Positions 33,101 through 44,939 are shown, counted from the first letter of the stretch. The stretch: 64,000 nucleotides of DNA from Fonsecaea monophora (GCF_001642475.1 NW_019173990.1:124001-188000); one strand, 5' to 3'. Notes: generated by a model from the sequence alone, not told the origin. Made by a program: numbers and translations.

Positions 33101-35946
33101 TCATCTGTCCAAAGCAAGATGTGTATTCAGCAGCGGAGCTGTCGTCACACGATGGTAAGAACGGTCACAGCGCCTATACGGCTATTCGAGGCGTAGTCCT
33201 CGATCTAGGTGCCTTCGCACCTTCTCACTACCCGAATATCATCCCACAAACGTCGCTTGAGAAGTATGCTGGTTTGGACGCAACGGGACTGTTCCCAGTT
33301 CAGGTCTCGGCTCTTTGCCAAGGAAAAGACGGCCGAATTGATCCCGCCGTTCAGTTGGATTATACGACAACAAACATCTCTGGTTCTGCCACGGTCATCA
33401 GCACCACTGACCCCAATCGCCGGTACCATGACTTCCGCTCTTTCACCAATGACTCACGCCCAGACTGGTTTTTCGAGCAGATGATCATGTTGAAAGCCAA
33501 CTACAAGAAGGGAAGTATTGGATATACTCCACAATATGTGCGCACCCTTGCCAAAAAGTCACGTTCTATTGCGATATTAAACGACAGGGTCTACGACTTC
33601 ACCACCTACAACCAAGGTGGGCGCAGCACTAGGGCTCCTGCGGGTCAAACAGTTCCGGCCGGAGTTGATACCAACTTTATGGATGACCTTGTAGTTGAGC
33701 TGTTTACACAACGGGCGGGACACGACGTCACGAAATACTGGAACGCTCTTTCCATGGACTCTGCGCTGAGAAGTCGGATGCAGCTCTGTCTTGACAATTT
33801 GTTCTTTGTCGGCGTCACGGATACCAGAAACTCGGCGCAATGTCTCTTCGCCCGGTATATCCTCCTAGCTATTTCCATCCTGCTTTGTACTGTGATTGGA
33901 TTCAAATTTTTGGCTGCACTCCAGTTTGGAGGCAAGAACATACCCGAAAACCTCGACAAGTTTGTCATCTGCCAGGTTCCTGCGTATACGGAAGACGAAG
34001 AGTCTCTTCGTCGAGCTATCGACTCAGCAGCGCGGATGCGATACGATGACAAACGCAAACTCCTCATCGTGGTCTGCGACGGAATGATTATCGGTCAAGG
34101 AAACGATCGACCAACACCTCGTATTGTGCTTGATATTCTGGGTGTGTCAGAAACAGTCGATCCGGAACCACTGAGCTTCGAATCTCTAGGTGAAGGTATG
34201 AAGCAACACAACATGGGCAAGGTATACTCTGGTCTGTACGAAGTGCAAGGACACATTGTTCCCTTCTTAGTTGTTGTCAAGGTCGGCAAACCCTCGGAAG
34301 TCTCCAAACCTGGAAATAGAGGGAAACGTGACTCCCAGATGGTTATCATGCGTTTCCTGAACCGCGTTCATTACAACATGCCCATGAGCCCGCTAGAACT
34401 GGAGATGCATCATCAGATCAGGAACATCATCGGGGTCAACCCAACGTTCTACGAATTTATGCTCCAGATTGATGCTGACACGGTTGTGGCTCCCGACTCG
34501 GCTACTCGCATGGTTTCGGCATTCCTGCGCGACACAAGGCTGATCGCTGTTTGCGGAGAGACCTCACTCTCTAACGCCAAAGCATCTTTCATCACGATGA
34601 TGCAGGTGTACGAGTACTACATTTCGCACAATCTCACCAAGGCATTCGAGTCGTTGTTTGGTTCCGTCACATGTCTACCGGGTTGTTTCACCATGTATCG
34701 AATCCGAGCTGCAGAGACGGGAAAGCCACTTTTTGTGAGCAAGGAAATCATCCAGGACTATTCTGAAATCCGAGTCGACACCCTCCACATGAAAAACCTG
34801 TTACATCTTGGTGAGGATCGATACTTGACCACTCTCCTCTTGAAGCATCACTCCAAATACAAGACCAAGTACATCTTCCACGCCCACGCCTGGACCATCG
34901 CACCCGACAGTTGGAAAGTGTTCATGTCTCAGCGACGCCGATGGATCAACAGTACTGTCCACAACCTCGTCGAACTGCTGCCACTGCAGCAGTTGTGCGG
35001 TTTCTGTTGTTTCAGCATGCGGTTTGTGGTGTTCCTGGATCTGTTATCGACAGTCATCGCCCCTGTGACGGTGGCTTATATTGTCTACCTCATTGTGCTA
35101 CTCTCTACTTCATCCGACGTTATTCCCTTGACAGCCTTCATCTTATTGGGCGCAATCTATGGTTTGCAAGCCATCATCTTCATCCTTCGCCGCAAATGGG
35201 AAATGATCGGGTGGATGATTGTGTACATTCTGGCCATGCCCGTCTTCTCTCTGGGTCTGCCTCTGTACTCGTTCTGGCACATGGACGACTTCAGTTGGGG
35301 TAACACGCGTCTTGTGAATGGTGAAAAAGGTAAACAGATCTTGATCTCTGACGAGGGCAAGTTTGACCCCGACTCGATCCCAAAGAAGAAATGGGAAGAG
35401 TACCAGGCAGAACTCTGGGATGCGCAAACCCAACGGGACGACGAAAGATCCGAGATCTCGGGCTACAGCTATGGCACCAAGTCGTACCATCCTGCCGCAT
35501 CCGTCTATGGCGGTGGTCCTGGCTTGTATGAAAGCAGCGCACATCTCATGGCTCCCTCTAGGTCTGTCTCACAGCTCGACATCCACCCACCAACATATGA
35601 AAGAGGATACAGCCATTCCAGGATGTCTCTCGCGCCTTCGGACATGATGGGCGGCGGCATGATGGCAGGTGGTCAATCTGTGGCCGACATGGATATGGCC
35701 GACTTGACCGGATTGCCCACTGATGACATGATTCTGAATGAAATCAGGGATATACTCAAGACGGCTGACCTCATGACCGTGACGAAGAAGGGTATCAAGC
35801 AAGAATTGGAGCGGAGATTTAATGTGAATTTGGACATTAAGCGAGCGTATATTGGAAGTGGTAAGTCGTGCTCCTTGCTCGAACCTTGGGAAGGAAAGCT
35901 AACATCTGGCGCAGCAACGGAAGCCATTCTCTCGGGTCAACTGTGA
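30191..35946 (+). CDS. csmA: Chitin synthase with myosin-motor domain (class V, csmA-like)
   Basis: Exons 30191-30483, 30537-35860 and 35915-35946; 1882 aa. The conserved N-terminus [16 protein letters not shown] fixes the start. Intron 1 (53 nt, GTATGT...GACAG) interrupts the P-loop region, giving [19 protein letters not shown] when removed. A myosin-like motor (about 1-780) with FCLKPNDRR is followed by membrane helices, a cytochrome b5-like module ([17 protein letters not shown]), the chitin synthase domain with [19 protein letters not shown] and [13 protein letters not shown] (near 1563), and a DEK_C tail. Class V enzymes travel on actin and build tip and septal wall chitin; they are important for wall integrity and virulence in several moulds. 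The last intron (54 nt) is stop-free and in frame, so an 18-residue longer form could exist. Confidence 0.96.
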
Positions 35947-36947
35947 TTTATCCGCACAATCTAGCGTCTGTCCTGCTCTAGCGACATGTTTCAATGGCAG
36001 ATTGCAGGAGTTTAGGATGAGTAAACTAAAATGGGTGGTATCGGTAGACATTTGGTTGGAGGAGAAAGGACTCCATGGCTAGGTATAATCACTGAGGGAG
36101 CGAATGAATTGCAGCATTTGTAATCGATAGGGGGACAGAAGGGCATCAAAACAGCGTAGATGGAGGTTGATTTCCAGGAATCTGCCATGTATACCAACAT
36201 TTTATGCCTTAGGGTGTTAGCCTTCTACGAATTTCGGGACTAGTCTGGAGCAGTAATACCTAGTACGGACGCCCAATCGTGTCCAATCGTGTACCTTGTA
36301 CATCAGTCGAGAATCGCATCAAGTAGGCCAGAGTGAAGAGGGAGGGTTGATCAGCGGGGCTGAAGAATGGTGGTTGCTCGCTTAATGCAATAGAGGAGCT
36401 GAACAAGCTCACCAAGCTTTTCGTTGAAGCTTTTAGAGAGGGAGGCCTTACGAGTTCAAGTCCGGCTTCAGGCGGCTCCAAAGGGCTTAGGCTGGCCCAA
36501 AGCCCCTAACGGCCCCTAGAATCCCCGCTTTGGCAGGATGCCGTCATCATGAAATAACCCCCAAGTGCCCCCCTTCAGCCCCCATGGTGTCAATGACGCC
36601 CCAATCAAGGCCCAGAATGACCAAGACTGCTGGGCATCGCTCACACGACAAAGGATCGAGTCCAAACTTACAGGCCAATGGCCGGGACGCTTGGTTGTAC
36701 CTTTCAGGATTCAGGGTTGGCTTGCGTGGCCCTCAGTGATCTGGCCCTGATCCTTCTCTCTTCCCGCGAACCCACCGAGAGCTGCCCTCGAGGGCCACCT
36801 GTAACAAGGAATCCATCACATCCCTCGGTTGCGACTCTGTTCAGATTGCGCCACGACATACAGAACTAAAAAGGCAGTCTCAGCGCCTTGGATCTCTGGG
36901 GCGCTTCAACCATTCTCCCTCGAGTGACGCCACAGCTTGCTGTCGCG
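35947..36947. other. Intergenic spacer
   Basis: 1.0 kb between the class V chitin synthase and the phospholipase D gene. Only short overlapping frames are present. A small direct duplication (caatcgtgtc) occurs near 36273-36292. Confidence 0.55.
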
Positions 36948-39057
36948 ATGATACCCAAGGGGATCTACGACCTCTGCCAGAACCGCGAGTCGATTACTTC
37001 GCAATTGGCCCAGGATCCGTCCATTTCCCCTCATGCGGCTGCCAAAAGGCTGTTTGGTGTCGATATCGACGACGAGGTGGTTACCAGAAAATTGGACCTG
37101 GGAAAGGAAGAACCAAGTGATCTGGAAGAAGCCCGAAAGTGTGGCCAATGGGGTACATCCAATCCCAGCGATTTGTTTCTGAGGGTGAGACGACCTCTTG
37201 ACTGCAACGATGCCGCAAAGCCCGACCCTGACTCTGTTGCTAGATCTATCATGATGTCCTGTGCACACTGGAAAAGAATCCTTTGGTGGGCGTGTGCTCG
37301 CCATCGCTCCTCGGAAGCAATGGAGTGTGCCCGCTCACAATCATGGCGACGGTTCCCGATATCTGCCGACACATGTCCAACGTGATCGCGAGGGCAGAGC
37401 AAGAGGTCTTCCTGGCGACCAACTTTTGGATGTATTCAGAACCTACCCGGCTGATCACCAACGCGCTGAGAGAGCTTTCGAGAAAGGCCGTCCTGACCAA
37501 TCGCCGGGTCGTCGTCAAGATCATCTACGATCGGGGAAGTGCGAAACAGGTGAGTTGACGTCCTGCCCGCTGGCACACATTCATTGACAGCACGAGCTTG
37601 TAAAAAACCACCTCATCGTGCCACCCAGCGAATTTGCAGATCCCAATGGCAAAATCCGAATACCCCATCCTGATGAGCTGCCAAACATAGATATCGAAGT
37701 CATGAATTTTCATCGACCAATGTTTGGGACATTCCATGCCAAATACATGGTTGTGGATCGGCGAATTGCGATATTGCAGAGCAACAACATCCAAGATATC
37801 GACAACCTGGAGATGATGACGCAACTCGAAGGACCAATTGTTGATTCATTCTATGATGTTGCGCTCATCTCATGGCACAATGCTCTCAAGCCACCGCTAC
37901 CGCTGTTGAGCCGGCCTGCTGCGGATTGTTCGATTCCCACTTTCACGAGCGACAGTTATGCGACCATGTTCGACGAAAGCGGAAAGTTGGTTCCCGTGTA
38001 TCAAGCGTAAGTTGGACGCACTGAGAGATGTGCCTGCGTAGCGCTGACCTTGACACAGACCCACGCCAATCCCTGACGGCCACGAGAGCCTTCGAGAGAT
38101 TGCCGAGCATGGATCGCAGATGGATTTGCCCCAGCACACATCACACGAACCCCACTACGACCCTGACATCAAGTCCGAGGTGCTACGCGCTGTAGCATGT
38201 TTGAATCCACGGGAGGGCGAGACACGGATAAACGCGATCACCCGCCTGCTGAACACGACGATTCAACCTGACACGAAAGGGAGCGCAGCGGATATTGAAC
38301 CAGCTGACACCATGACGCCACTCATTCCGATTCCACGACATGATCCTTTCCCGATGGCCATGGTCTGCCGACAGCCTGGGGAGCGCCCACCAAGCACTGC
38401 TTGTACACCCCCCAAAATGCAGCCTTCATGTCTGCCCTCCGTCATGCGGCAAAGTCGGTTTTTATCCAGACCCCAGACTTGAATGCCGAAGCCCTCCTAC
38501 CCGAGATTGTTGCAGCTTGCCGACGAGGGGTCAAGGTCACCTCCTACTATTGTCTGGGATATAACGATGCGGGAGAACTGCTGCCTATGCAGGGCGGACA
38601 CAACGAAATGATCGCAAACGGACTGTATCGCGACGTGGGACCCGAACATCGCGATAACCTGGACATCTACGCCTACGTCGCCAAAGACCAAATCCACCCC
38701 ATCCACAACAAATTCAAGCAGCGGTCATGTCACATCAAGCTGATGATCGTGGACGGCCACATTGGAATTCAGGGTAACGGTAACCAGGACACGCAGAGTT
38801 GGTATCACAGCCAGGAAGTCAACGTCATGATCGACAGCCCACTGGTCGTGGGCAAGTGGATGGAAGGAATCCGACAGAATCAAAACACGCACATCTACGG
38901 CAAAGTCGAGAACGAAGGACCTGATGCTGGATGTTGGAAGGATCCGAGAACTGGCCAGCAGGCCGAGGGTGCCATTGGTGTCGACCCAGGCAAGTTTGCG
39001 TGGGCCAAGGGGGTTGTTGGTGCTGTTCAACGGGTACGAGGAATGGGTGGGTTTTGA
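36948..39057 (+). pseudogene. Phospholipase D superfamily protein (two HKD motifs), frameshifted
   Basis: Exons 36948-37184, 37244-37549, 37591-38006 and 38059-39057, about 652 aa if continuous. Introns are 59, 41 and 52 nt; the 41-nt one is unusually short. Motifs: DICRHMSNVIARAEQEVFLA, first HKD HAKYMVVD (H230, K232, D237), then TPQNAAFMSALRHA, SVFIQTPDLNAE, GYNDAGELLP and second HKD HIKLMIVD (about 545) with QGNGNQDTQSW. The family includes cardiolipin-synthase-like and phosphatidyl-transfer enzymes of phospholipid metabolism. At 38375-38377 the frame must shift: upstream reads VCRQP and downstream WGAPTKHC, one base apart, so one base is missing relative to the family. Read literally the protein loses its second HKD. 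It could be a sequencing error in a C/G run or a recent pseudogene; everything else looks intact. Confidence 0.85.
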
Positions 39058-39414
39058 GTTGAGCTTGTCGCGAATGTTTTCACGATCGGTATGACGGGGT
39101 ATTGGCTATTCAAGAGTATGTTGGGGGAATCTGGGTATTTTTGTTGGCGGTGAAGAATATACGAGCGATGGATGGTTTCAAGCACAAGTATCTGTTCCAT
39201 CTACCTACCCTATAAGCCTCTGATTTGGACATGATATACATACGAGCAGCTCTTTGCGCCATTTCATGACAATTCAATCTATCTCCTTCTCTACTTCTAA
39301 GATCTCAGACTCTCTGTCCCCGCTCCTCCACTTGCACCATTGTAACGGAGCACCCGTCTGTTATTGTCGTCGTTACTGTTATTGTTTGGTTCTTCTTCTT
39401 CCCGTCAACGCACT

Positions 39415-39441
39415 CAGCAGCAGCAGCAGCAGCAGCAGCAG
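39415..39441. repeat. (CAG)9 microsatellite
   Basis: Nine perfect CAG triplets outside any supported reading frame, upstream of the PSD-like gene. Confidence 0.9.
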
Positions 39442-39857
39442 CCGCCGCCATTCAGCTGACAGGATTTCCCGGGTGTTGTGTCGCACCCGACCGCGAAAAC
39501 CTTTGGGCGATTGATTGGCTCACGGGGATGGCTGATTTTCAGCTCTGCATTGGAGACAGTGACACCTGGACCAGCGATATCTTGCGTCCAGTTTCTGGTG
39601 TCCAGTGTCTGGTAGAATATGCTGCAGGGAGAGGTAGGTCCCGCCCAGCCCAGGCAGCCACCAACTAACACTGTCCACAAGTCCCGTGTAACACACCTTT
39701 GGTGCTGCAAGATTCATGATTGTCGGCAAACTCTTACAGGGATGGTGTCGGTGCGAGGTCGAGACTCGTCCAAATGGCCAACTCAACTCAGTTATGCGTT
39801 TGTGCGTCAGACGTGTCCTTGCGAGACTGTGGCTTGCGTTCATGGATGAGCAACGGG

Positions 39858-39890
39858 GTGCAGGTGCGGGTGCGGGTGCGGGTGCGGCTG
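39858..39890. repeat. GTGCGG hexamer run
   Basis: Four to five tandem GTGCGG-like units on the + strand, about 170 bp upstream of the PSD-like ATG. Confidence 0.75.
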
Positions 39891-39939
39891 ATGTTGCTCT
39901 TCTTGGAGGAGGAGGTATGTACTGTATGTAAGGCTCTGC

Positions 39940-39946
39940 TATAAAT
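39940..39946 (+). promoter_or_regulatory. TATA box candidate
   Basis: TATAAAT lies 114 bp upstream of the PSD-like start codon at 40060; position and consensus only. Confidence 0.45.
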
Positions 39947-40059
39947 GCCCTTGGTCCCTACACCTCGTGGACATTCTCAAGTTCAATCGCCCTTGGATCC
40001 TATTTCGCGTTCATAGAGCAGCTTCATACAGAAAATATCACGTCGATCAAGCATCAGCA

Positions 40060-41460
40060 ATGGTCTCTCACGAGTTCAGGCGAGTCCCGCCTCCTCAGGC
40101 CTCCATGGGCCATTGGCTCCCCCAGGACCGGGCCCATATCAAACAATGGCTCGCCACCAAGCTGGAACAGCTCGACAAGAAGCGACAGCTTCACAAAAAG
40201 GCCTCTGTCACGCTGGACCCCAGCATCGTCGCCCTGCAACAACTCGTCGTGGCCAGCCCCAACCTCACCAAACTCTCCAGTGACATGTTCACCCAGATTC
40301 CCCCTGCCTACAAGGACGATCCTACTGGCAAGCCCCAAGTTCGCGATTTCGACACGATGCTTGGACTCGTCGACATGATTCTCAAAGAAGGACCACAATG
40401 GTTTGACATTCAGGACCCGCCGACTGCCATGGGGTTGATTGGGTTTCCCATCAACGCGATTCTGGACTGGCCGATGGGCACCTTAGCGGGTTACCTCTTT
40501 TTCTTGGACAGCCAGGTCAACAGCATGTGGCGAGACATCCTGAACGTCTGGGGCTCATTCCTCGAGAGTCCGGCGTCGACCAGTTGTCTCAACGAAACCA
40601 GTGGGTGGCTTTCTGCTGATGCTTTGAACATTCTAGCCGCCAAGGGGAATGATGGCAAGACAGATTACACATTCCAGCAGCTGTATGTCTGCAACCCGTC
40701 CCTTCCATTCTTTGGGTTTGGTTCCTGGGATCAGTTCTTCACTCGAAAGTTCAACCCCGGGATCCGGCCCATCGCCTTTCCGGACAATCAACCCACAGCA
40801 GAGCAGCCGGATCCGACGCGAGTCATTGTCAATGCTTGCGAGTCGACACCTCTCCAATTCGCCACCAACGTCAAGCTGCACGATACCTTCTGGCTCAAGG
40901 AGCAGCCGTACTCTTTGGCTGAGATGCTGGACAATCATCCCTGCACCGAGCAGTTTGTGGGTGGATCGGTGTATCAGGCATTCCTGAGCGCCCTGTCGTA
41001 TCACTGTTGGCATACACCAGTATCTGGAAAAGTGGTGGCCATTCGTCAGGTGCCAGGGTCGTACTACTCGGAGAACCTCTCGCAGGGTTTCGATCCAGGA
41101 TCACCCGACGCCGCCGCCCCGAACAACTCCCAACCGTATATCTCGGCCGTGGCAGCACGCGGGATCATTTTCATCCAAGCCGACAACCCTCAAATCGGAC
41201 TGATGGCCATCGTGTTTATCGGCATGGCGGAGGTGTCTTCCTGCGAGTTTATCGTCAACGTAGGGGAGCGGGTTGACAAGGGCCAGTCGATTGGTATGTT
41301 TCACTTCGGAGGCTCAACCCACTGCATGATATTCAGGCCGCAGACGAATTTGTCCAGCCACAACTTTGTCATCCCGCCGCCATGGGACCCTAATGCCTCG
41401 ACCAACCTACCTGTCTGTAGTGCGCTGGCTGTGATTACGCCGCCTTCAGGTGGCGATTGA
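40060..41460 (+). CDS. Phosphatidylserine decarboxylase-like (PsiD-type) pyruvoyl enzyme
   Basis: 466 aa, single exon. The frame extends upstream to 39967 only from a GTG; ATG 40060 (MVSHEFRRV) is the first. The N-terminal half has the PSDC domain found in fungal PSD-like and tryptophan-decarboxylase PsiD-type proteins (FDIQDPPTAMGLIGFPINAI), the C-terminal half the PS_Dcarbxylase domain (WDQFFTRKFNPGIRPI, YHCWHTPVSGKVV with H315/H318). The self-cleavage site is FHFGGSTH with Ser419, which would become the pyruvoyl prosthetic group. There is no mitochondrial presequence or membrane helix, which argues for a soluble decarboxylase acting on an amino acid or small substrate rather than the housekeeping Psd1. 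The exact substrate cannot be read. It lies between a phospholipase D gene and a ThDP enzyme, all on the + strand. Confidence 0.88.
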   Translation: MVSHEFRRVPPPQASMGHWLPQDRAHIKQWLATKLEQLDKKRQLHKKASVTLDPSIVALQQLVVASPNLTKLSSDMFTQIPPAYKDDPTGKPQVRDFDTMLGLVDMILKEGPQWFDIQDPPTAMGLIGFPINAILDWPMGTLAGYLFFLDSQVNSMWRDILNVWGSFLESPASTSCLNETSGWLSADALNILAAKGNDGKTDYTFQQLYVCNPSLPFFGFGSWDQFFTRKFNPGIRPIAFPDNQPTAEQPDPTRVIVNACESTPLQFATNVKLHDTFWLKEQPYSLAEMLDNHPCTEQFVGGSVYQAFLSALSYHCWHTPVSGKVVAIRQVPGSYYSENLSQGFDPGSPDAAAPNNSQPYISAVAARGIIFIQADNPQIGLMAIVFIGMAEVSSCEFIVNVGERVDKGQSIGMFHFGGSTHCMIFRPQTNLSSHNFVIPPPWDPNASTNLPVCSALAVITPPSGGD

Positions 41461-42498
41461 AGGAAGACCGGAGGAATATCAATGGATCACGAGCGATGCC
41501 CAGGGGTTCACGGTATCTGGCGAGCTGGTCAGAGATTTGGTAGTTGGTCAGTGGCAGATAGCCTTTTGTTTACCTTGGCACGTGCTTGGGTGCCAGATAC
41601 TTGCGGCATCAATTCCGCTTTTCCTCCAATACATTGCGCCATCCTTTCTCCAATAACAGGTTCGTTCCACTTTCCTTGAAGACGCTGCTGAGCAAAGCAC
41701 GGCAGATGCATCGGCTGCTTACCTAGTACCTAAACTTGAACAACCGTCGGACACTGAAGCCGGAAACTGGGGTTTGTTTCCGGTGGGGGGCCTTAAGAGG
41801 AGGAAATACAGGACGCACTCATCACACATACCTACACCTACGAGGTACACATACAAGAAAGATTGGGGCCACCATGGGGACAGGTCCAGATCAAATGCTC
41901 GTTCCTACGACATCGGCAAACAAGGAACCAGTGCCCAACCCCACACACCGAGAGTGATGGACAAGCAGAACCAAGTTCGCCGCCCACACACACAACACAC
42001 ATACCCCTCCGCCCTGGATTTCCCTTCTGGTTATTCGTTCGAGCTTCATTGACTGGCCGAGCTACTTCTCCATTCCATCAAGAGCCGAATCAATGCGCCA
42101 TAATAACCCTGAACAAGTAGTTGCTGGGACCTTTTACCCCAGTAGATCCCCTTGCCGCCATCCTCGGCCAGCATCGGGACACCACCGCCTCTTCCTTTGT
42201 TGCCCATTGAGTATTTGAGTGAATGGCACTGCGATATTTGAACTGAACCATCCGTCTCTCTAATTCCCCCTTCCGGTCTCAGCTCTAGTTTGTTGTGCAT
42301 CACGCGTCCAGAGTTTGTTGCTTGATTTGGACCTCTCTCCGTTTGACCCACGAGCTTACCTGCGAGAACTGCCCATCATACAGAGCAGACCTGGCAACCT
42401 AACTTTGAGCAGGACCACCACTTGCAGACCGAGCTCCGCCATGAGTTCGTACTTGAAATCGTACGCCTGGCCTGTCTGCGCTGATAGAGGGTGCAGAC
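41461..42498. other. Intergenic spacer
   Basis: 1.0 kb between the PSD-like gene and the ThDP enzyme gene; only short, overlapping frames without similarity. Presumed promoter and leader of the ThDP enzyme. Confidence 0.5.
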
Positions 42499-44543
42499 AT
42501 GCAGACTGACCATGACTCGACCAGACCCTACACCACCTCAACCGCCTTCTTCGAGGCCATCTCGGAGGTAAAAACCCCCCGGAGAAGTGACTTGTCCCGT
42601 GAATGTGTCCCGTTTCACTGACATCAAACCGCAATGCGCAGGCCGGCATCACTCATGTCTTTGTCAACCTGGGCTCGGACCACCCGTCCATCATGGAGGC
42701 AATCACCAAAGGCCAGAGGGAAAAGGGAGTGAACTTCCCCAGAGTCATCACCTGCCCCAATGAGGTACGCAAGGAAAGATGGGAGAAAGATGAGTGCTGG
42801 TGCGGCACTCTTAGCAGCTCTGGATGTGAATGCTGAAACATGAGGAATCTCATCTAGATGGTTGCGCTGTCCATGGCCGACGGCATGGCGCGCTTGACGA
42901 ACAAACCCCAATGCGTCATTGTCCACGTCGACGTCGGAACCCAAGGTCTGGCTGCGGCCGTCCACAACGCCTCCTGCGGCCGCGCACCCGTCCTCATCTT
43001 CGCCGGCCTCTCCCCCTACACCATCGAAGGCGAGTACCGAGGGTCGAGAACAGAATACATACACTGGATTCAAGATGTGCCGGACCAGAAACAGATTGTG
43101 GCGCAGTACTGCAGGTATACCGCCGAGATCAAGGGTGGCAGGAATGTCAAACAAATTGTCAATCGAGCTCTCCAATTCGCGACCAGCGATCCCAAGGGAC
43201 CTGTCTATCTCTACGGGGCCCGTGAGCCTATGGAGGAGGACATTGAGCCATACTATCTCGATCAGCAGGTGTGGGGACCTGTGGCTCCCGCAGCTCTGCC
43301 ACAAGAGGGCGTGGCGCTCATCGCGGAGGAACTGGTCAAAGCTACAGAACCCTTGCTCATCGTGGGCTACACCGGCCGCAATCCTGAGTCGGTGGCTGCC
43401 GCCGTGGCTTTGGCGGACAAGATCCCTGGTCTTCGGGTCCTCGATTGCGGAGGTTCCGACATGTGTTTTCCATCAGATCACCCGGCGGCGCTGGGACTAC
43501 GGTATGGTAACGACCGAGCCGTAACCACTGCGGATTTCATTCTAGTGGTGGACTGCGACGTCCCTTGGATTCCTAAACTGTTCAGACCTAAGCCAGACGC
43601 CAGAATCATTCACGTTGACGTTGACGTGTTGAAGCGGCAAATGCCCGTCTTCTATATCTGGGCGTTTGCTCGATTCAGCGCTGATTCCACCACCGCGTTC
43701 AAGCAGGTGAACGAATATCTGGCCTCAAACGAGAAGCTCTCTGCGGCTTTGTCAGACGAGGCCCACGCCGCGGCGGGGAAGAAGCGACAAGAGTTATATA
43801 CGGCACGCTGGGGCGAATTCAAGGCATTGGCCAAAATACCCGAAGACCCGGCAAATACGGCGATCAATCCTCACGTACTGGGCGGCCAGATTAGAGCAGC
43901 CGTGCCGCAAGACACCATCTTCGCCGTCGAGGCTGTCACCCTGAGCACCTTCATAGCCGACCAGATAGCTCCCGTGCAGGCGAAGACGTGGATCAACTGC
44001 GGCGGCGGGGGGCTGGGGTGGTCCGGGGGCGGTGCGTTGGGCATCAAACTGGCGTCGGATTTTGAGAACCGCGACGTCGCGGCCGGCGACCGGTTCGGCA
44101 CCAACAAGGGCAAGTTCGTGTGCCAGATCGTCGGGGACGGCACGTTCATGTTCTCGGTGCCCGGGTCCGTGTACTGGATCGCGCGACGGTACGACATCCC
44201 CATCTTGACCGTGGTGCTGAACAACAAGGGCTGGAACGCGCCGCGGCGGTCGATGGTGCTGGTCCACCCGTTCGGCGAGGGCAGCAGGGTCGACAACAAG
44301 GAGCTGAACATCAGCTTCGACCCAACGCCCGACTACGCGGGCATCGCCAAGGCCGCCACGGGGGGTCAGGCATGGGCCGGCACCGTGAGAACCGTGGCGG
44401 AACTGCTGGACGCGCTGCCCCAGGCCGTCGAGGCCGTCAAGGGTGGCCGCTGTGCCATCTTGGAGGTCAAGCTGTTTGAGAAGTTGCCAGACCCTGAGGA
44501 GGCGAACGTGAAGACGGCGGTCGCGGCGCCGAGTAGTGGGTGA
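42499..44543 (+). CDS. Thiamine diphosphate-dependent enzyme (acetolactate synthase-like)
   Basis: Exons 42499-42567, 42642-42764 and 42858-44543; 625 aa. Introns are 74 nt (GTAAAA...GCGCAG) and 93 nt (GTACGC...TCTAG). The Pyr domain begins STAFFEAISEAGITHVFVNLGSDH and includes the activating glutamate E64 in CPNEMVALSMADG; the second intron falls directly after this Glu codon. The central domain contains LIVGYTGRNPESVAA. The PP domain has the ThDP-Mg motif GDGTFMF (G490-D491-G492) and LNNKGWNAP (N519-N520). The fold matches acetolactate synthase, benzoylformate decarboxylase and related C-C lyases or ligases, but it lacks a mitochondrial presequence and is not the biosynthetic ILV2. The reaction is undetermined; a 2-keto-acid substrate is likely. 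Same strand as the PSD-like gene. Confidence 0.9.
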
Positions 44544-44603
44544 TGCGTCTAGATGACTGACAACCTGCCTACCTAGCTAGGTGGCCCATGATGGAGATAT
44601 GTC

Positions 44604-44626
44604 TGTAGGTAGGTAGGTAGGTAGGT
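44604..44626. repeat. (GTAG)n microsatellite
   Basis: Five tandem GTAG tetramers just downstream of the ThDP enzyme stop codon. Confidence 0.85.
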
Positions 44627-44909
44627 GAAATAGGTGACACATGGCAAAAACGTACATAGATTGATATCACGCACAAATACCCAATCAACTATTGAACACT
44701 CTGATCGGATCTGATCGGATGGCCTATTCATCGGCCAGTTCCCTGTACATATATTCCGTGACACACACACAGACATGCTAGAGGGATAGGGACGGGGATG
44801 GGGAGAGACAGAGTGCTCAGGTATGTAGAGATGCATTGACAGTACATGTCCACACGTCGACACGTCCATAGGCCGTATTCGTACTCGTACTCTTACTCGT
44901 ACAGTACGT

Positions 44910-44939
44910 GGATGGTAGATGGTAGATGGTAGATGGTAG
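44910..44939. repeat. (GATGGTA)n heptamer run
   Basis: Four tandem copies of GATGGTA, directly after a TACTCGTAC-type cluster. Confidence 0.85.

Larger units (their letters stand above)
39058..40059. other. Intergenic spacer with short repeats
   Basis: 1.0 kb between the phospholipase D gene and the PSD-like gene. Contains a CAG run and a GTGCGG run listed separately and probably the PSD-like promoter. No gene is supported. Confidence 0.55.

Noticed and set aside
42603..42836. Separate small gene upstream of the ThDP enzyme
   Set aside because: The sequence is the second exon of the ThDP enzyme: splicing at 42765 and 42857 joins it in frame to the conserved Glu-containing motif.
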